From positions 1 through 32,500 of the forward strand of contig CACFBW010000010.1 in the NCBI GenBank assembly GCA_902564565.1: a stretch of 32,500 bases of DNA. The letters are read 5' to 3'. Position 1 is the stretch's first letter; every line of letters starts with the position of its first letter. Both the position numbers and the translations under genes were made by a program. The notes beneath the pieces were generated by a model. The model was not told the DNA's origin and made no database searches. It worked only from the letters and a program-made list of their open reading frames with translations. The DNA is from an uncultured Pelagibacteraceae bacterium. GTDB taxonomy: Bacteria > Pseudomonadota > Alphaproteobacteria > Pelagibacterales > Pelagibacteraceae. Below, piece after piece: positions 16,504 through 24,190 of this stretch.

Positions 16504-17153
16504 TATTTTAAACAGTTAAATAAATTTTTAAGATTTTTGTTTGCATTATTTTTATTATTTTCAAATATTAATAGTTTAGATTTTCTTTCTTTCTTATAAA
16601 AAATTTTAATTCTTTTTAATATTCTAAGTTGTTTCTCATAATTTTTTATATCATTTTTAGAATATTTATATCCTTTTTTCCTTGAGTTGACTCTTGTGAT
16701 ATTTTGTTTTTTAGAAGAATTTAATACTATTTTAATATCTGTTTTTGGTATAATTTTTAAATAATTATTTAAATGCATTCTTTTACATTTTTTTTGAAAA
16801 TAAAAAACAGCTCTATAATTAAATCCCTCACTGTTAATAAATACACATTTTCCTTTACAGTTTTCAAAAAATAACCAAAGTGCAATTTCATTATAAAAAT
16901 AATAAAAATATCTTTTTTTTAGATCTTTTTTTTCTTTAGATGAAATTAATAAAATCATAGTTTTTAGAAAAAAAATTGGATATTTTATTAAAAACAATAA
17001 TATATATAGAATTTTTTTTTTACCCAAAAATCTAAAATCATTAGTAATAATTTTATAATCTTTAAAAAAATTTTTTTTAATAATCATTTTTTGATAATAA
17101 GTTTTCCCAGATCCTGGCATTCCAAGAAACTCGATGCTTATTTTCTTATTCAT
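16503..17153 (-). CDS. P-loop NTPase/kinase-like protein of unknown role
   Basis: The 216-residue protein opens with a clear Walker A motif, GMPGSGKT (11-18), in the style of small-molecule kinases. FINSEGF in the middle may mark a Walker B-like strand. A basic SRKKGYKYSKND stretch in the last third could be a lid. The family is not recognised, and length and layout fit a sugar or nucleotide kinase or a degenerate sulfotransferase-like fold. It is the first gene of the 17153-to-11497 operon, coupled by TAATG to a GT4 gene. That makes it a candidate for phosphorylating an intermediate for cytidylyltransferase copy 2; this is inference only. Confidence 0.7.
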   Translation of the reverse strand: MNKKISIEFLGMPGSGKTYYQKMIIKKNFFKDYKIITNDFRFLGKKKILYILLFLIKYPIFFLKTMILLISSKEKKDLKKRYFYYFYNEIALWLFFENCKGKCVFINSEGFNYRAVFYFQKKCKRMHLNNYLKIIPKTDIKIVLNSSKKQNITRVNSRKKGYKYSKNDIKNYEKQLRILKRIKIFYKKERKSKLLIFENNKNNANKNLKNLFNCLK

Positions 17154-17225
17154 AAAAATTGTTTAGCGATAGTAATTTGATTGAATTAATACATTAAATA
17201 ATGTTTAAACTGTGATTATCTAAAT

Positions 17226-17753
17226 ATGAAAAAAAAAAATAAAGCAAAATGCATAATTATTTTTGGCCTTTCTGGCGCTGGAAAATCATCTATTTCAAAA
17301 TTAATTCATAAAAAAGTTGAAAAAAAAATTGGCAAAACAGTTCTTCTAGATGGAAATGAAGTAAGAGAATTATTTAAAGCCATAGGGAAAAAATATGGCT
17401 TTGAAAAAAAAGAAAGAAATAAAACAGCAAACCCAACACTAAAAGTTCTAAGACTATTTCTAGATCAAAATATAAACGTTATTTATAATAATGTTTGTCT
17501 TAATAAAACAGCTTATGAAACTTGGAAAAAAGGGATAAATGAATTGGTTTATGTTTATATAAAAGCAGATGTTAAAAAGATAATAAAATTTGGAAAAAAA
17601 AAAAAAATTTATAATTTAAAAAAAAATGTTGTCGGGCTTCATATAAAACCTGATATACCAAAAAAACCTAATATAATTATTAAAAATAATTTTGACAGAA
17701 GCATAAAAGAAATGTCGAAAGAATTGATAAGAAAATTAAATAGAAAATTATAA
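17226..17753 (+). CDS. Adenylylsulfate kinase-like protein (CysC family)
   Basis: This 175-residue protein has GLSGAGKS at 14-21, the P-loop version typical of APS kinase, and LDGNEVR at 41-47 aligning with the LDGDNxR motif. Near the C-terminus, NVVGLHIKPDIPKKPNIIIKN corresponds to the NVVG-x-x-x-x-x-D-PP-x-P segment of CysC. The usual GFSxxDRxEN block appears only as GFEKKERNKTA, and the protein is a little short, so the acceptor may not be APS. If it is APS kinase it makes PAPS, the donor for the sulfotransferase encoded 60 bases away on the opposite strand. No ATP sulfurylase gene is in the window. It is a single plus-strand gene with a short divergent leader shared with the P-loop gene. 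Confidence 0.75.
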   Translation: MKKKNKAKCIIIFGLSGAGKSSISKLIHKKVEKKIGKTVLLDGNEVRELFKAIGKKYGFEKKERNKTANPTLKVLRLFLDQNINVIYNNVCLNKTAYETWKKGINELVYVYIKADVKKIIKFGKKKKIYNLKKNVVGLHIKPDIPKKPNIIIKNNFDRSIKEMSKELIRKLNRKL

Positions 17754-17815
17754 TATAAATTATTACTTTTTAATTAGTTGGCACAACTTTACAACAAAAT
17801 AAAATCTTTTGATCA

Positions 17816-18832
17816 CTATAGATTGTATAAATTTATTATTTTTTTGTAATATTCGTCTATACCGCTAGAATTTAATTTTTTCTTTAATTCAATTCCTATT
17901 TCTTCATCAATCTTTTTTTTATTAGCATCTACTGAAAATCTAGTTCCTTTAAATTCATGTTCCATATTTTTTAAAGTAAATTCTTTTGAATTTATATTTA
18001 TACATCTTTGAATTTTTTCATCTTCAATAGGCAATTTAAAAAATTTGCAAATATTTTCAAAACTTTTCTTAGAATTATTAATTAAATTTTTATAATCTAA
18101 CACCATATATTCAGAATGATTTTTGTTTTTAAGATATGAAAACCAAAAATCTGTAAATTTTTTATATCTTTTAATAGAATCTTTTATAATCTTTTCATTT
18201 ATACTTTCGGTATTAAAATTTTTATAAAAAGAATTTTTTAATTGATTGTTATAAATTGATAAAATCCAATCATAAGGCTCTCTGATTAAAATTAAAGGAA
18301 AAACATTCTCAATTTGAAATAAATCAATATTTTGAAGTGGGTATCTACTCATTCCAATTCTTTCCTTTAAAAATATTTCTTCGTTATAAAACAACCATTC
18401 TTCTTCTTTTTTAATATCCTCTAAAACTATATTATTAAAAAGATCACCTCTTATAATTGGAGTATCAGAATACATCCATCGATTAGTTGAATAATTATCA
18501 AATTTAGGAATACCATTACCAATTTTATACCTTAACTCAAAATAGGAAGAAAAAAAATTTCTTACATAATTACTCCCTGATGAAGGTGGGGAAAATATAA
18601 AATTCACTTTTAGATTTTGTGATTTAGAAATTTTATAAATATTTTTATTTATATATTTTTTTTTTTTAAAAACCTTCTCAAAAAAAATTAGATTAAAAAT
18701 AATTCGATAATAAAAACTTCCAAATCCACTAGTTTTAAAATAATTTGGGTATAGATTTATACCTAACTTTTTAGAAATTCTTTTAAGTTTCCATCTAATA
18801 TCAAGTTTTAAAAATCGTTTAATATTAATCAT
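17816..18832 (-). CDS. Sulfotransferase (PAPS-dependent)
   Basis: The protein is 338 residues. SPPSSGSNYVRNFF (81-94) corresponds to the 5'-phosphosulfate loop (usually PKSGTTW), and R184-EPYDWIL-S192 is the RxxxxxxxS 3'-phosphate-binding motif. A VLDYKNLINN stretch (about 243-252) matches the region before the PAPS-contacting helix. No membrane segment is evident, so it would act in the cytoplasm on a nucleotide sugar, lipid-linked sugar or small molecule. It overlaps the ABC flippase gene by eight bases and faces the CysC-like gene tail to tail, which supports sulfation of the glycan before export. The acceptor is unknown. Confidence 0.85.
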   Translation of the reverse strand: MINIKRFLKLDIRWKLKRISKKLGINLYPNYFKTSGFGSFYYRIIFNLIFFEKVFKKKKYINKNIYKISKSQNLKVNFIFSPPSSGSNYVRNFFSSYFELRYKIGNGIPKFDNYSTNRWMYSDTPIIRGDLFNNIVLEDIKKEEEWLFYNEEIFLKERIGMSRYPLQNIDLFQIENVFPLILIREPYDWILSIYNNQLKNSFYKNFNTESINEKIIKDSIKRYKKFTDFWFSYLKNKNHSEYMVLDYKNLINNSKKSFENICKFFKLPIEDEKIQRCININSKEFTLKNMEHEFKGTRFSVDANKKKIDEEIGIELKKKLNSSGIDEYYKKIINLYNL

Positions 18833-20519
18833 TTAAATTTATAGTTTTATCACACATTTTTAATTTTTCTTTATTATGAGAAATAAATATTATCGTATAA
18901 CTTTCTTTAAAAAGACGTGAAAGAATCTCATCTTCAGATTTTTTATCTAATGAATTAGTAGCTTCATCTAAGATAAAAATTGGTCTATTTGAATATATGG
19001 CTCTTGCAATTCCAATTCTTTGTTTTTGTCCGCCTGAAACCTTGCTGGCTAAAAAGCCTACATTTGTATTATCTTTATTTGGAAATTGCTGGATAACTTC
19101 ATCTAAACCTGAAATTTGAAGAGATCTAATATAAAGTTCATTATTAACTTTTGAATTATTTAAGTTAAAACAAATATTATTTTTAATACTATCATCAAAT
19201 AAAACTACATTCTGAGGCACATAAGTTAAAAGTTGTCTCCAACCATAAATATCTTTCGAAATTTTTATTCCATCGCAATTTACTTCACCGTCGGTTGGTT
19301 TTAACAGGCCTAATATTATATCCGATAGAGTAGTTTTGCCCGATCCAGATTTACCAAATAATGCAACTTTTTCGCCTTTTTTAATTTTAAAGTTTATTCC
19401 GTTAATTATTTTTTTGTTTTTTTCATATTCAAAACAAACCTGATTTAATTCAATTTCATTTTTAAATGTCTTTATTAGTTTTGGAGAATTATCTTGAACA
19501 AAATTCTCCTTATTTTTTTTCCATTCTAATATCTCATTATTTATTTTTTCTATTGTGTGTAGATTAAATTTAATATTGCTTAAATTAATTGATATTTGGC
19601 TGAAAGAAGGTATCATTCTGACTGCAGCCAAAACGATTAAGGTTAATAACGGAATTATTTCTGAAAAATTCGAATAGCTTGTAATATTAATTGCTATAAA
19701 AATAATCACAAATAATAAACTTGAAAACTCTAAAATTACTCTAGGCAGTGTATTTATAATTGATAACTTAACTTCCTGTTTTTGAGAAACTTTATTTTTA
19801 TTAACAAAATCATCAACTATTTCATTCTCATTATTTTGGATCTTTATATATTTTATATTCAAAAAACCTTGGGATATACTTTTATGAGAAAAAATCCTGT
19901 AGTTTCTCGCAATTATTCCAATATTTTTAATTATATTTTTTAAGTAGAAAAATAAAAACGTCATTGGAACAATTATAAAAGCAAATAAATATAAAAAATT
20001 AGAGGGACTGGCTATGAATACTGCAACAATAATTAAACAAAGTAAAATTGAATCCTTAAAAATATTTAAGTAAGAAAAAATCACGCTTGTTGAACGTATT
20101 GAGTCATTCATATTTTGTATTAAAGAAGAAGAGCTATTATTTACGTGAAATATATATGGTTTGTTAAGATAGGAAGAATAAAGTTTCTTTGAATTTTGAA
20201 CATTTATTTTATATCTAGTTCTATAATCAAACCAATTAACAAAAATAATAAATAATGCTCTAAATAAAAATATAAATACAATAGCCACAGCTCCTAAAAA
20301 AACTCTTTCTTCAATATTTTTTTCTATTAAAAAATTATAAACATTATCGTTAGGTAAAAAATTTTTTACTTTATCTGGTTCGCTAATAAGCATAACGAAT
20401 CCAGGAATAGAAGTAATGCTGAAAGCTTCAATAAAATTTAAAGGAAAGTATAAAATAAATAAAAATAAAATATTTTTTTTACTATTCTTGTCTAATATGC
20501 CTAAAAATTTATTAAACAT
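18825..20519 (-). CDS. ABC transporter, lipid-linked oligosaccharide flippase (PglK/MsbA-like)
   Basis: This is a 564-residue half-transporter. The N-terminal exporter domain has about six transmembrane segments (roughly 17-38, 73-97, 148-170, 175-194, 262-282, 286-302). The nucleotide-binding domain shows Walker A GKSGSGKT (389-396), the signature VSGGQKQR (494-501), Walker B IFILDEA (514-520) and switch H548. Length and the moderately short NBD fit PglK, which flips undecaprenyl-linked oligosaccharide. No Wzx-type flippase gene is in the window, so this is the best exporter candidate for the repeat unit. It starts at the base after the asnB stop and overlaps the sulfotransferase gene. MsbA-like lipid export is the alternative. 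Confidence 0.9.
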   Translation of the reverse strand: MFNKFLGILDKNSKKNILFLFILYFPLNFIEAFSITSIPGFVMLISEPDKVKNFLPNDNVYNFLIEKNIEERVFLGAVAIVFIFLFRALFIIFVNWFDYRTRYKINVQNSKKLYSSYLNKPYIFHVNNSSSSLIQNMNDSIRSTSVIFSYLNIFKDSILLCLIIVAVFIASPSNFLYLFAFIIVPMTFLFFYLKNIIKNIGIIARNYRIFSHKSISQGFLNIKYIKIQNNENEIVDDFVNKNKVSQKQEVKLSIINTLPRVILEFSSLLFVIIFIAINITSYSNFSEIIPLLTLIVLAAVRMIPSFSQISINLSNIKFNLHTIEKINNEILEWKKNKENFVQDNSPKLIKTFKNEIELNQVCFEYEKNKKIINGINFKIKKGEKVALFGKSGSGKTTLSDIILGLLKPTDGEVNCDGIKISKDIYGWRQLLTYVPQNVVLFDDSIKNNICFNLNNSKVNNELYIRSLQISGLDEVIQQFPNKDNTNVGFLASKVSGGQKQRIGIARAIYSNRPIFILDEATNSLDKKSEDEILSRLFKESYTIIFISHNKEKLKMCDKTINLND

Positions 20520-22400
20520 TTAATTATATTTTTTGAAATATTTATAAAAATTAATAAAAGTTAAAATTTGAAATAATTGAAAGCTAGTATTATTAGACTT
20601 ATTTTTACAAAATAATTTATAATTTCTAATTACTTTCTTGTGATCAAAAAATTCAATTTGCCTGAAATAAGATGAATATAGATGATCAAAGACAAATTCT
20701 TTAAGATTATTAGACAACCAAAGACTTTGGGGATCCGCTATTGAAAATTTTGTTTTGTTAAAAATAATTTTATTTTTTGTAACCTTTTTTAATACTTTTT
20801 TAAATATATATCGTGTATTTAAATTTTTAATTTTAAATTTATCATTTAAATTAAAACCTTGGCTAGCAAAATGATGGTCCAAAAAAGGAATTCTAGCCTC
20901 TATACCATACAACATGGATATCCTATCTTTATACTTTAATGCTCTTGGCAATTTTGTCCTATAAATATCTATATATTGTGACTTTTTTAAGTCTGAAATC
21001 GAACTAAATTCTTTTTCAAGTTCATCTTTGTAGAATAACTCGTCTAAATTAGAGTTTAAAAAATCTTTATTAAACACATCAATATTTATAAATGGTGTAC
21101 CATCTGAGGTAGATCCATATTGATAAGAATTTGTAATCAATAAATTTTTTACTATTTGATATTGGTCTTTAAAATTTTTTTTTTTTAAATTCGCAAATTT
21201 AAATAAGTCTGAGATTATATTGTTAATCTTTTTCTTTTTTTTTTTATATTTTCCCATTAAATAAGGAAAAATATTATAATCATATCCACCAAAAAGCTCG
21301 TCCCCACCGTCGCCTTCTAAAATAACTCTTATATCTGTATTTCCTATATGCTTATAAAGAGCTTCTATTCCAAATAGTCTGATTGATGTAAAAGGACTTT
21401 CTAAAGTAGAAACCATTTTTTCCATATTATTCTCAACATACTTTTCACTGATTTCATAATAAGTATTTTGAATATTTAAATTATTTATTGTATGTTTGGC
21501 TTTTTTAATTTCGGAAAATTTTATATCATTTTTAAACCCGTACGTGAAAGTTGAAAAATTTCCAGCAAGTCTTTTTGCTAACATGTGAGCTAAAGCAGTA
21601 CTATCAGTACCTCCGCTCAAAAATAATCCAATTTTTCTGTCAGAAATTATATGTTTATCAATTGACTTTTCAAAAAGTTTTTCAATAACACCTAAAATTT
21701 TATTTTCATTTATTAATTTTTTTTTATTTATTAAAGACCAATATTTTTTAATTTTTAATTGATTTTTATTTATTACTCCATATTGGCCGGGGCATAATGA
21801 TTCCACAGATTCGAAAAAAGTTTTTTTACCATGATCCATTGAACCTTTTAAAAAAAAATCAAAAACAGCTCTTTGGTTAATTGTGTTATCTTTTTTAAAC
21901 TTTATTATAGGTTTAATTTCTGATGAAAAAATAAAACTATTCTTTTCATAATTATAATATAACGGTTTAATTCCAAACCTATCTCTCGCGAATATTATTT
22001 TTTTTTTTTTTAAATCAAAAAATACAAAACTAAACATTCCATCTATATAATTTAATGCTTTTTCTTTATATTTTATCAACATATTAAATAAGGTAGATGT
22101 ATCAGAGCTAAGATTAAATTTTTTATCTGACAAATGTGATCTGTTCAAATCTTTAAAATTATAAATTTCCCCATTAAAAATAAGTAAATAATTTTTATTA
22201 ATATCTATCATGGGTTGCATTGCATGATCTGACAAGTCTAAGATTTTTAGTCTAAAAAATTTACAAAACAAATTTGAACTTGAATAAACTCCTGCTTTAT
22301 CTGGTCCTCGATGTTTCAGTCGATCAGCAGCTGAATTTAAACTTTTAAAAGAAGATTGAATTTTTTCTTTAGCATTATAAACAGCAAAAAAACCACACAT
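20520..22400 (-). CDS. asnB: Glutamine-dependent asparagine synthetase-type amidotransferase
   Basis: The protein is 626 residues. Cys2, exposed after removal of Met1, is the glutaminase nucleophile. HRGPD (30-34), NGEIY (76-80) and GMFSF (121-125) complete the class II amidotransferase domain. SGGTDS (262-267) is the ATP pyrophosphatase loop of the synthetase domain, and GDGGDELFGGYDYN follows at about 354-367. The reaction is amide transfer to a carboxylate with ATP. In polysaccharide clusters such proteins amidate uronic acids of the glycan rather than aspartate, and a TviB-like UDP-sugar dehydrogenase that would supply a uronate is present. It is followed without gap (TAAATG) by the flippase gene. 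Thirteen bases upstream lies a decayed 3' tail of a capsule-type gene. Confidence 0.92.
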   Translation of the reverse strand: MCGFFAVYNAKEKIQSSFKSLNSAADRLKHRGPDKAGVYSSSNLFCKFFRLKILDLSDHAMQPMIDINKNYLLIFNGEIYNFKDLNRSHLSDKKFNLSSDTSTLFNMLIKYKEKALNYIDGMFSFVFFDLKKKKIIFARDRFGIKPLYYNYEKNSFIFSSEIKPIIKFKKDNTINQRAVFDFFLKGSMDHGKKTFFESVESLCPGQYGVINKNQLKIKKYWSLINKKKLINENKILGVIEKLFEKSIDKHIISDRKIGLFLSGGTDSTALAHMLAKRLAGNFSTFTYGFKNDIKFSEIKKAKHTINNLNIQNTYYEISEKYVENNMEKMVSTLESPFTSIRLFGIEALYKHIGNTDIRVILEGDGGDELFGGYDYNIFPYLMGKYKKKKKKINNIISDLFKFANLKKKNFKDQYQIVKNLLITNSYQYGSTSDGTPFINIDVFNKDFLNSNLDELFYKDELEKEFSSISDLKKSQYIDIYRTKLPRALKYKDRISMLYGIEARIPFLDHHFASQGFNLNDKFKIKNLNTRYIFKKVLKKVTKNKIIFNKTKFSIADPQSLWLSNNLKEFVFDHLYSSYFRQIEFFDHKKVIRNYKLFCKNKSNNTSFQLFQILTFINFYKYFKKYN

Positions 22401-22412
22401 AAAGTCTATTAA

Positions 22413-22517
22413 TTATTTAGCCTTAAATTCATTTAAAATTTTGGATTTAAAATTTTTATACATTATATCTTTAAAAATTGAATTACTCTTTAACTTAATA
22501 TTAAAATTTAAGCAAAT
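22413..22517 (-). pseudogene. Decayed 3' tail of the capsule-type GT-B gene
   Basis: Thirty-four codons and a TAA stop read open on the minus strand from 22517 to 22413, bounded upstream by an in-frame TAA and with no start. The peptide matches the very C-terminus of the intact protein encoded at 25617-27188. Shared features are L-x-N-x-x-LK-x-NSIF, then D-x-M-x-KNFK-x-KILNEFK. The shared stretch ends at nearly the same residue as the gene itself. It is therefore a truncated copy of that gene's 3' end, left directly upstream of asnB. The rest of the copy is gone, and an unrelated GT2 gene now stands in its place. Confidence 0.85.
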
Positions 22518-22590
22518 TTATCTCTTTATGAGCAAGATTTAATGTTGCTTGTAATAATTAAGTAATGATTTTATTATTTTTTTTCATATT

Positions 22591-23331
22591 TTATCTAAAA
22601 AATAATAATTTATTCCTTAACTTATTTAATATTTTAACAATATATAAAATGATCAAATAAAATAAATTTTGACCATTATCTAATCTTATTTTCATTTCAT
22701 AAAAATAATGTTTGTAAAACGGTACTCTGGATGAAATTCCTTTCAAATCAAACTTTCCAATTACATCTTTCTTTTTAGTAGAAATTCCTTTCATGTTTTT
22801 TTTTACAATCATTTTATAGAACATGTCGTAATCAGCACAATATTCATAATTCACATTATAATAACCTATTTTTTTTTGCGCACTAGATTTTATAAAAAAA
22901 CTACAAGAATGTGATGGATAAATGTTAAATCTATAAAAAATTTTTTCAGGTTCAAATTTGTAATAAATTTTTTTCTTTTTTACTGCTCCAAATAAAAAAT
23001 CTATTGAATTATTATTAAAATATTCATTAATAGTTTTTAAAGCATTGGGATAAAAAATATCCTTTGAGTTTAGTACACCAATTATATCACCTTTTGACAT
23101 TTTTATTCCTCTATTTACAGCATCCCATAAGTTTTTATCTCTTCTTGAAATTAATTTTATTTTTTTTTTATATTTTTTTAGAATTTCTAAAGTTCCGTCT
23201 GTAGAATTTCCATCAACTACCAAATGTTCATATTTTCTATATGTTTGATTGGATAAACTTTTAACTGTTCTCTCTATATTTTTTTTGTCATTTTTAACTG
23301 GAGTAATTATTGTAAACTTATAGTTCTTCAT
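22591..23331 (-). CDS. Glycosyltransferase family 2 (GT-A)
   Basis: The protein is 246 residues. TIITPVKND (7-15) opens the GT-A fold, VDGNSTDGT (39-47) binds UDP, and NLWDAVNRGIKMSKGDIIG (67-85) precedes the DXD position, which here reads LNSKD (87-91) rather than LN-x-DD. This WcaA-like subgroup commonly has YDAMNKGI before that site, so the fit is good. The last third (VPFYKHYFYEMK, DNGQN) is also seen in the remnant at 5287-5466. Its start is 58 bases from the divergent plus-strand gene. It is followed by the decayed tail and asnB, and may be transcribed with them. Sugar donor unknown. Confidence 0.88.
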   Translation of the reverse strand: MKNYKFTIITPVKNDKKNIERTVKSLSNQTYRKYEHLVVDGNSTDGTLEILKKYKKKIKLISRRDKNLWDAVNRGIKMSKGDIIGVLNSKDIFYPNALKTINEYFNNNSIDFLFGAVKKKKIYYKFEPEKIFYRFNIYPSHSCSFFIKSSAQKKIGYYNVNYEYCADYDMFYKMIVKKNMKGISTKKKDVIGKFDLKGISSRVPFYKHYFYEMKIRLDNGQNLFYLIILYIVKILNKLRNKLLFFR

Positions 23332-23389
23332 TTAATTATATTGATTTGACAATACTTCTACTGTATTTAAATACAAAAAATTTTGCAAC
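23332..23389. promoter_or_regulatory. Divergent leader with a consensus -35 hexamer
   Basis: The 58 bases separate head-to-head genes. On the plus strand a perfect TTGACA (23346-23351) is followed, after 16 bases, by TAAATA (23368-23373), leaving about 16 bases to the ATG at 23390. The -10 box is a weak match, so the call rests on the -35 hexamer and on the need for a start here. Confidence 0.3.
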
Positions 23390-24190
23390 ATGAGACTGCC
23401 GCTTAAAAAAATCACTGATCTAAAAATTATTATTATTTTAATTTTATTTATCATTTTATTTAAAAATTTAAATTTTTTTAAAAGTGGCTATTTTCTTTTT
23501 ACTAAAAATATCAATGAAAGACAGCAAAACTATGCCTATGATTTTTGTGAAAATAATTCTAGTGGATATGTCTTTTATATTAAAAATAAATTTAACCTTA
23601 AAGAAAAACCATTAATCATAAACTATCATATAGAACCTCAACAAGATTGGATTTTTAAAAAAGATAACATTTATAGTAATTCAAATAAAATAATTCTTTT
23701 AAATTATAAAAAAAATAAAACTTATAATTTTGTAAAAATCAAAGATTTGGATTATTGGATTTCTTATGACATGGCAACTCCAAACACTTCAAAAGGTGGT
23801 AAATTTTTTGAATTTATTGGGGATCTTAAAAATTTAGACACTGAATATAAAGCAAATTTTTATAAGAAAGAAATTGCAGTACTAGATAATGTAAAAGAAA
23901 TAAAATTTGATTATAAAAAAAATATCAAAGATTATGATTTTACACCTGGTAGCTCAAGTTTGGGATCCGTAACCTTTGGTCTTTTAAAAGAAGGTGAAAA
24001 GTATATCTTGAGCAAGAACAATATTAATTTTGATGATCACGATAGCATAAAATTTATAAAATTTGACAATAGTTTTGATGATAAAAATATAACAGAAATA
24101 AGATTACACCTTCATGACAACATAGATTTATCTAAATTTAAAATCTTAGACAATCACAATAATGAATGTTTTTTAATACAGAAACAATGA
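23390..24190 (+). CDS. Unrecognised protein with one N-terminal membrane anchor
   Basis: The protein is 266 residues. A basic start (RLPLKK) is followed by one hydrophobic helix (about 12-28) without an obvious signal-peptidase site. About 235 mostly hydrophilic residues follow that would lie in the periplasm. Two cysteines (C53 and C260) could pair. Aromatic-rich patches such as DYWISYDMA (about 123-131) and a late segment IRLHLHDNIDLSKFKI suggest a beta-rich, possibly carbohydrate-binding fold, but no family is recognised. It shares an ATGA overlap with the following polytopic membrane gene, so the two proteins are probably partners. It stands apart from the minus-strand operons on both sides. 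Confidence 0.8.
   Translation: MRLPLKKITDLKIIIILILFIILFKNLNFFKSGYFLFTKNINERQQNYAYDFCENNSSGYVFYIKNKFNLKEKPLIINYHIEPQQDWIFKKDNIYSNSNKIILLNYKKNKTYNFVKIKDLDYWISYDMATPNTSKGGKFFEFIGDLKNLDTEYKANFYKKEIAVLDNVKEIKFDYKKNIKDYDFTPGSSSLGSVTFGLLKEGEKYILSKNNINFDDHDSIKFIKFDNSFDDKNITEIRLHLHDNIDLSKFKILDNHNNECFLIQKQ

Noticed and set aside
17754-17815. Terminator hairpin agttg-gca-caact between the CysC-like and sulfotransferase genes
   Set aside because: The stem is only five pairs with a three-base loop and no T-run directly after it on either strand; too weak to call.
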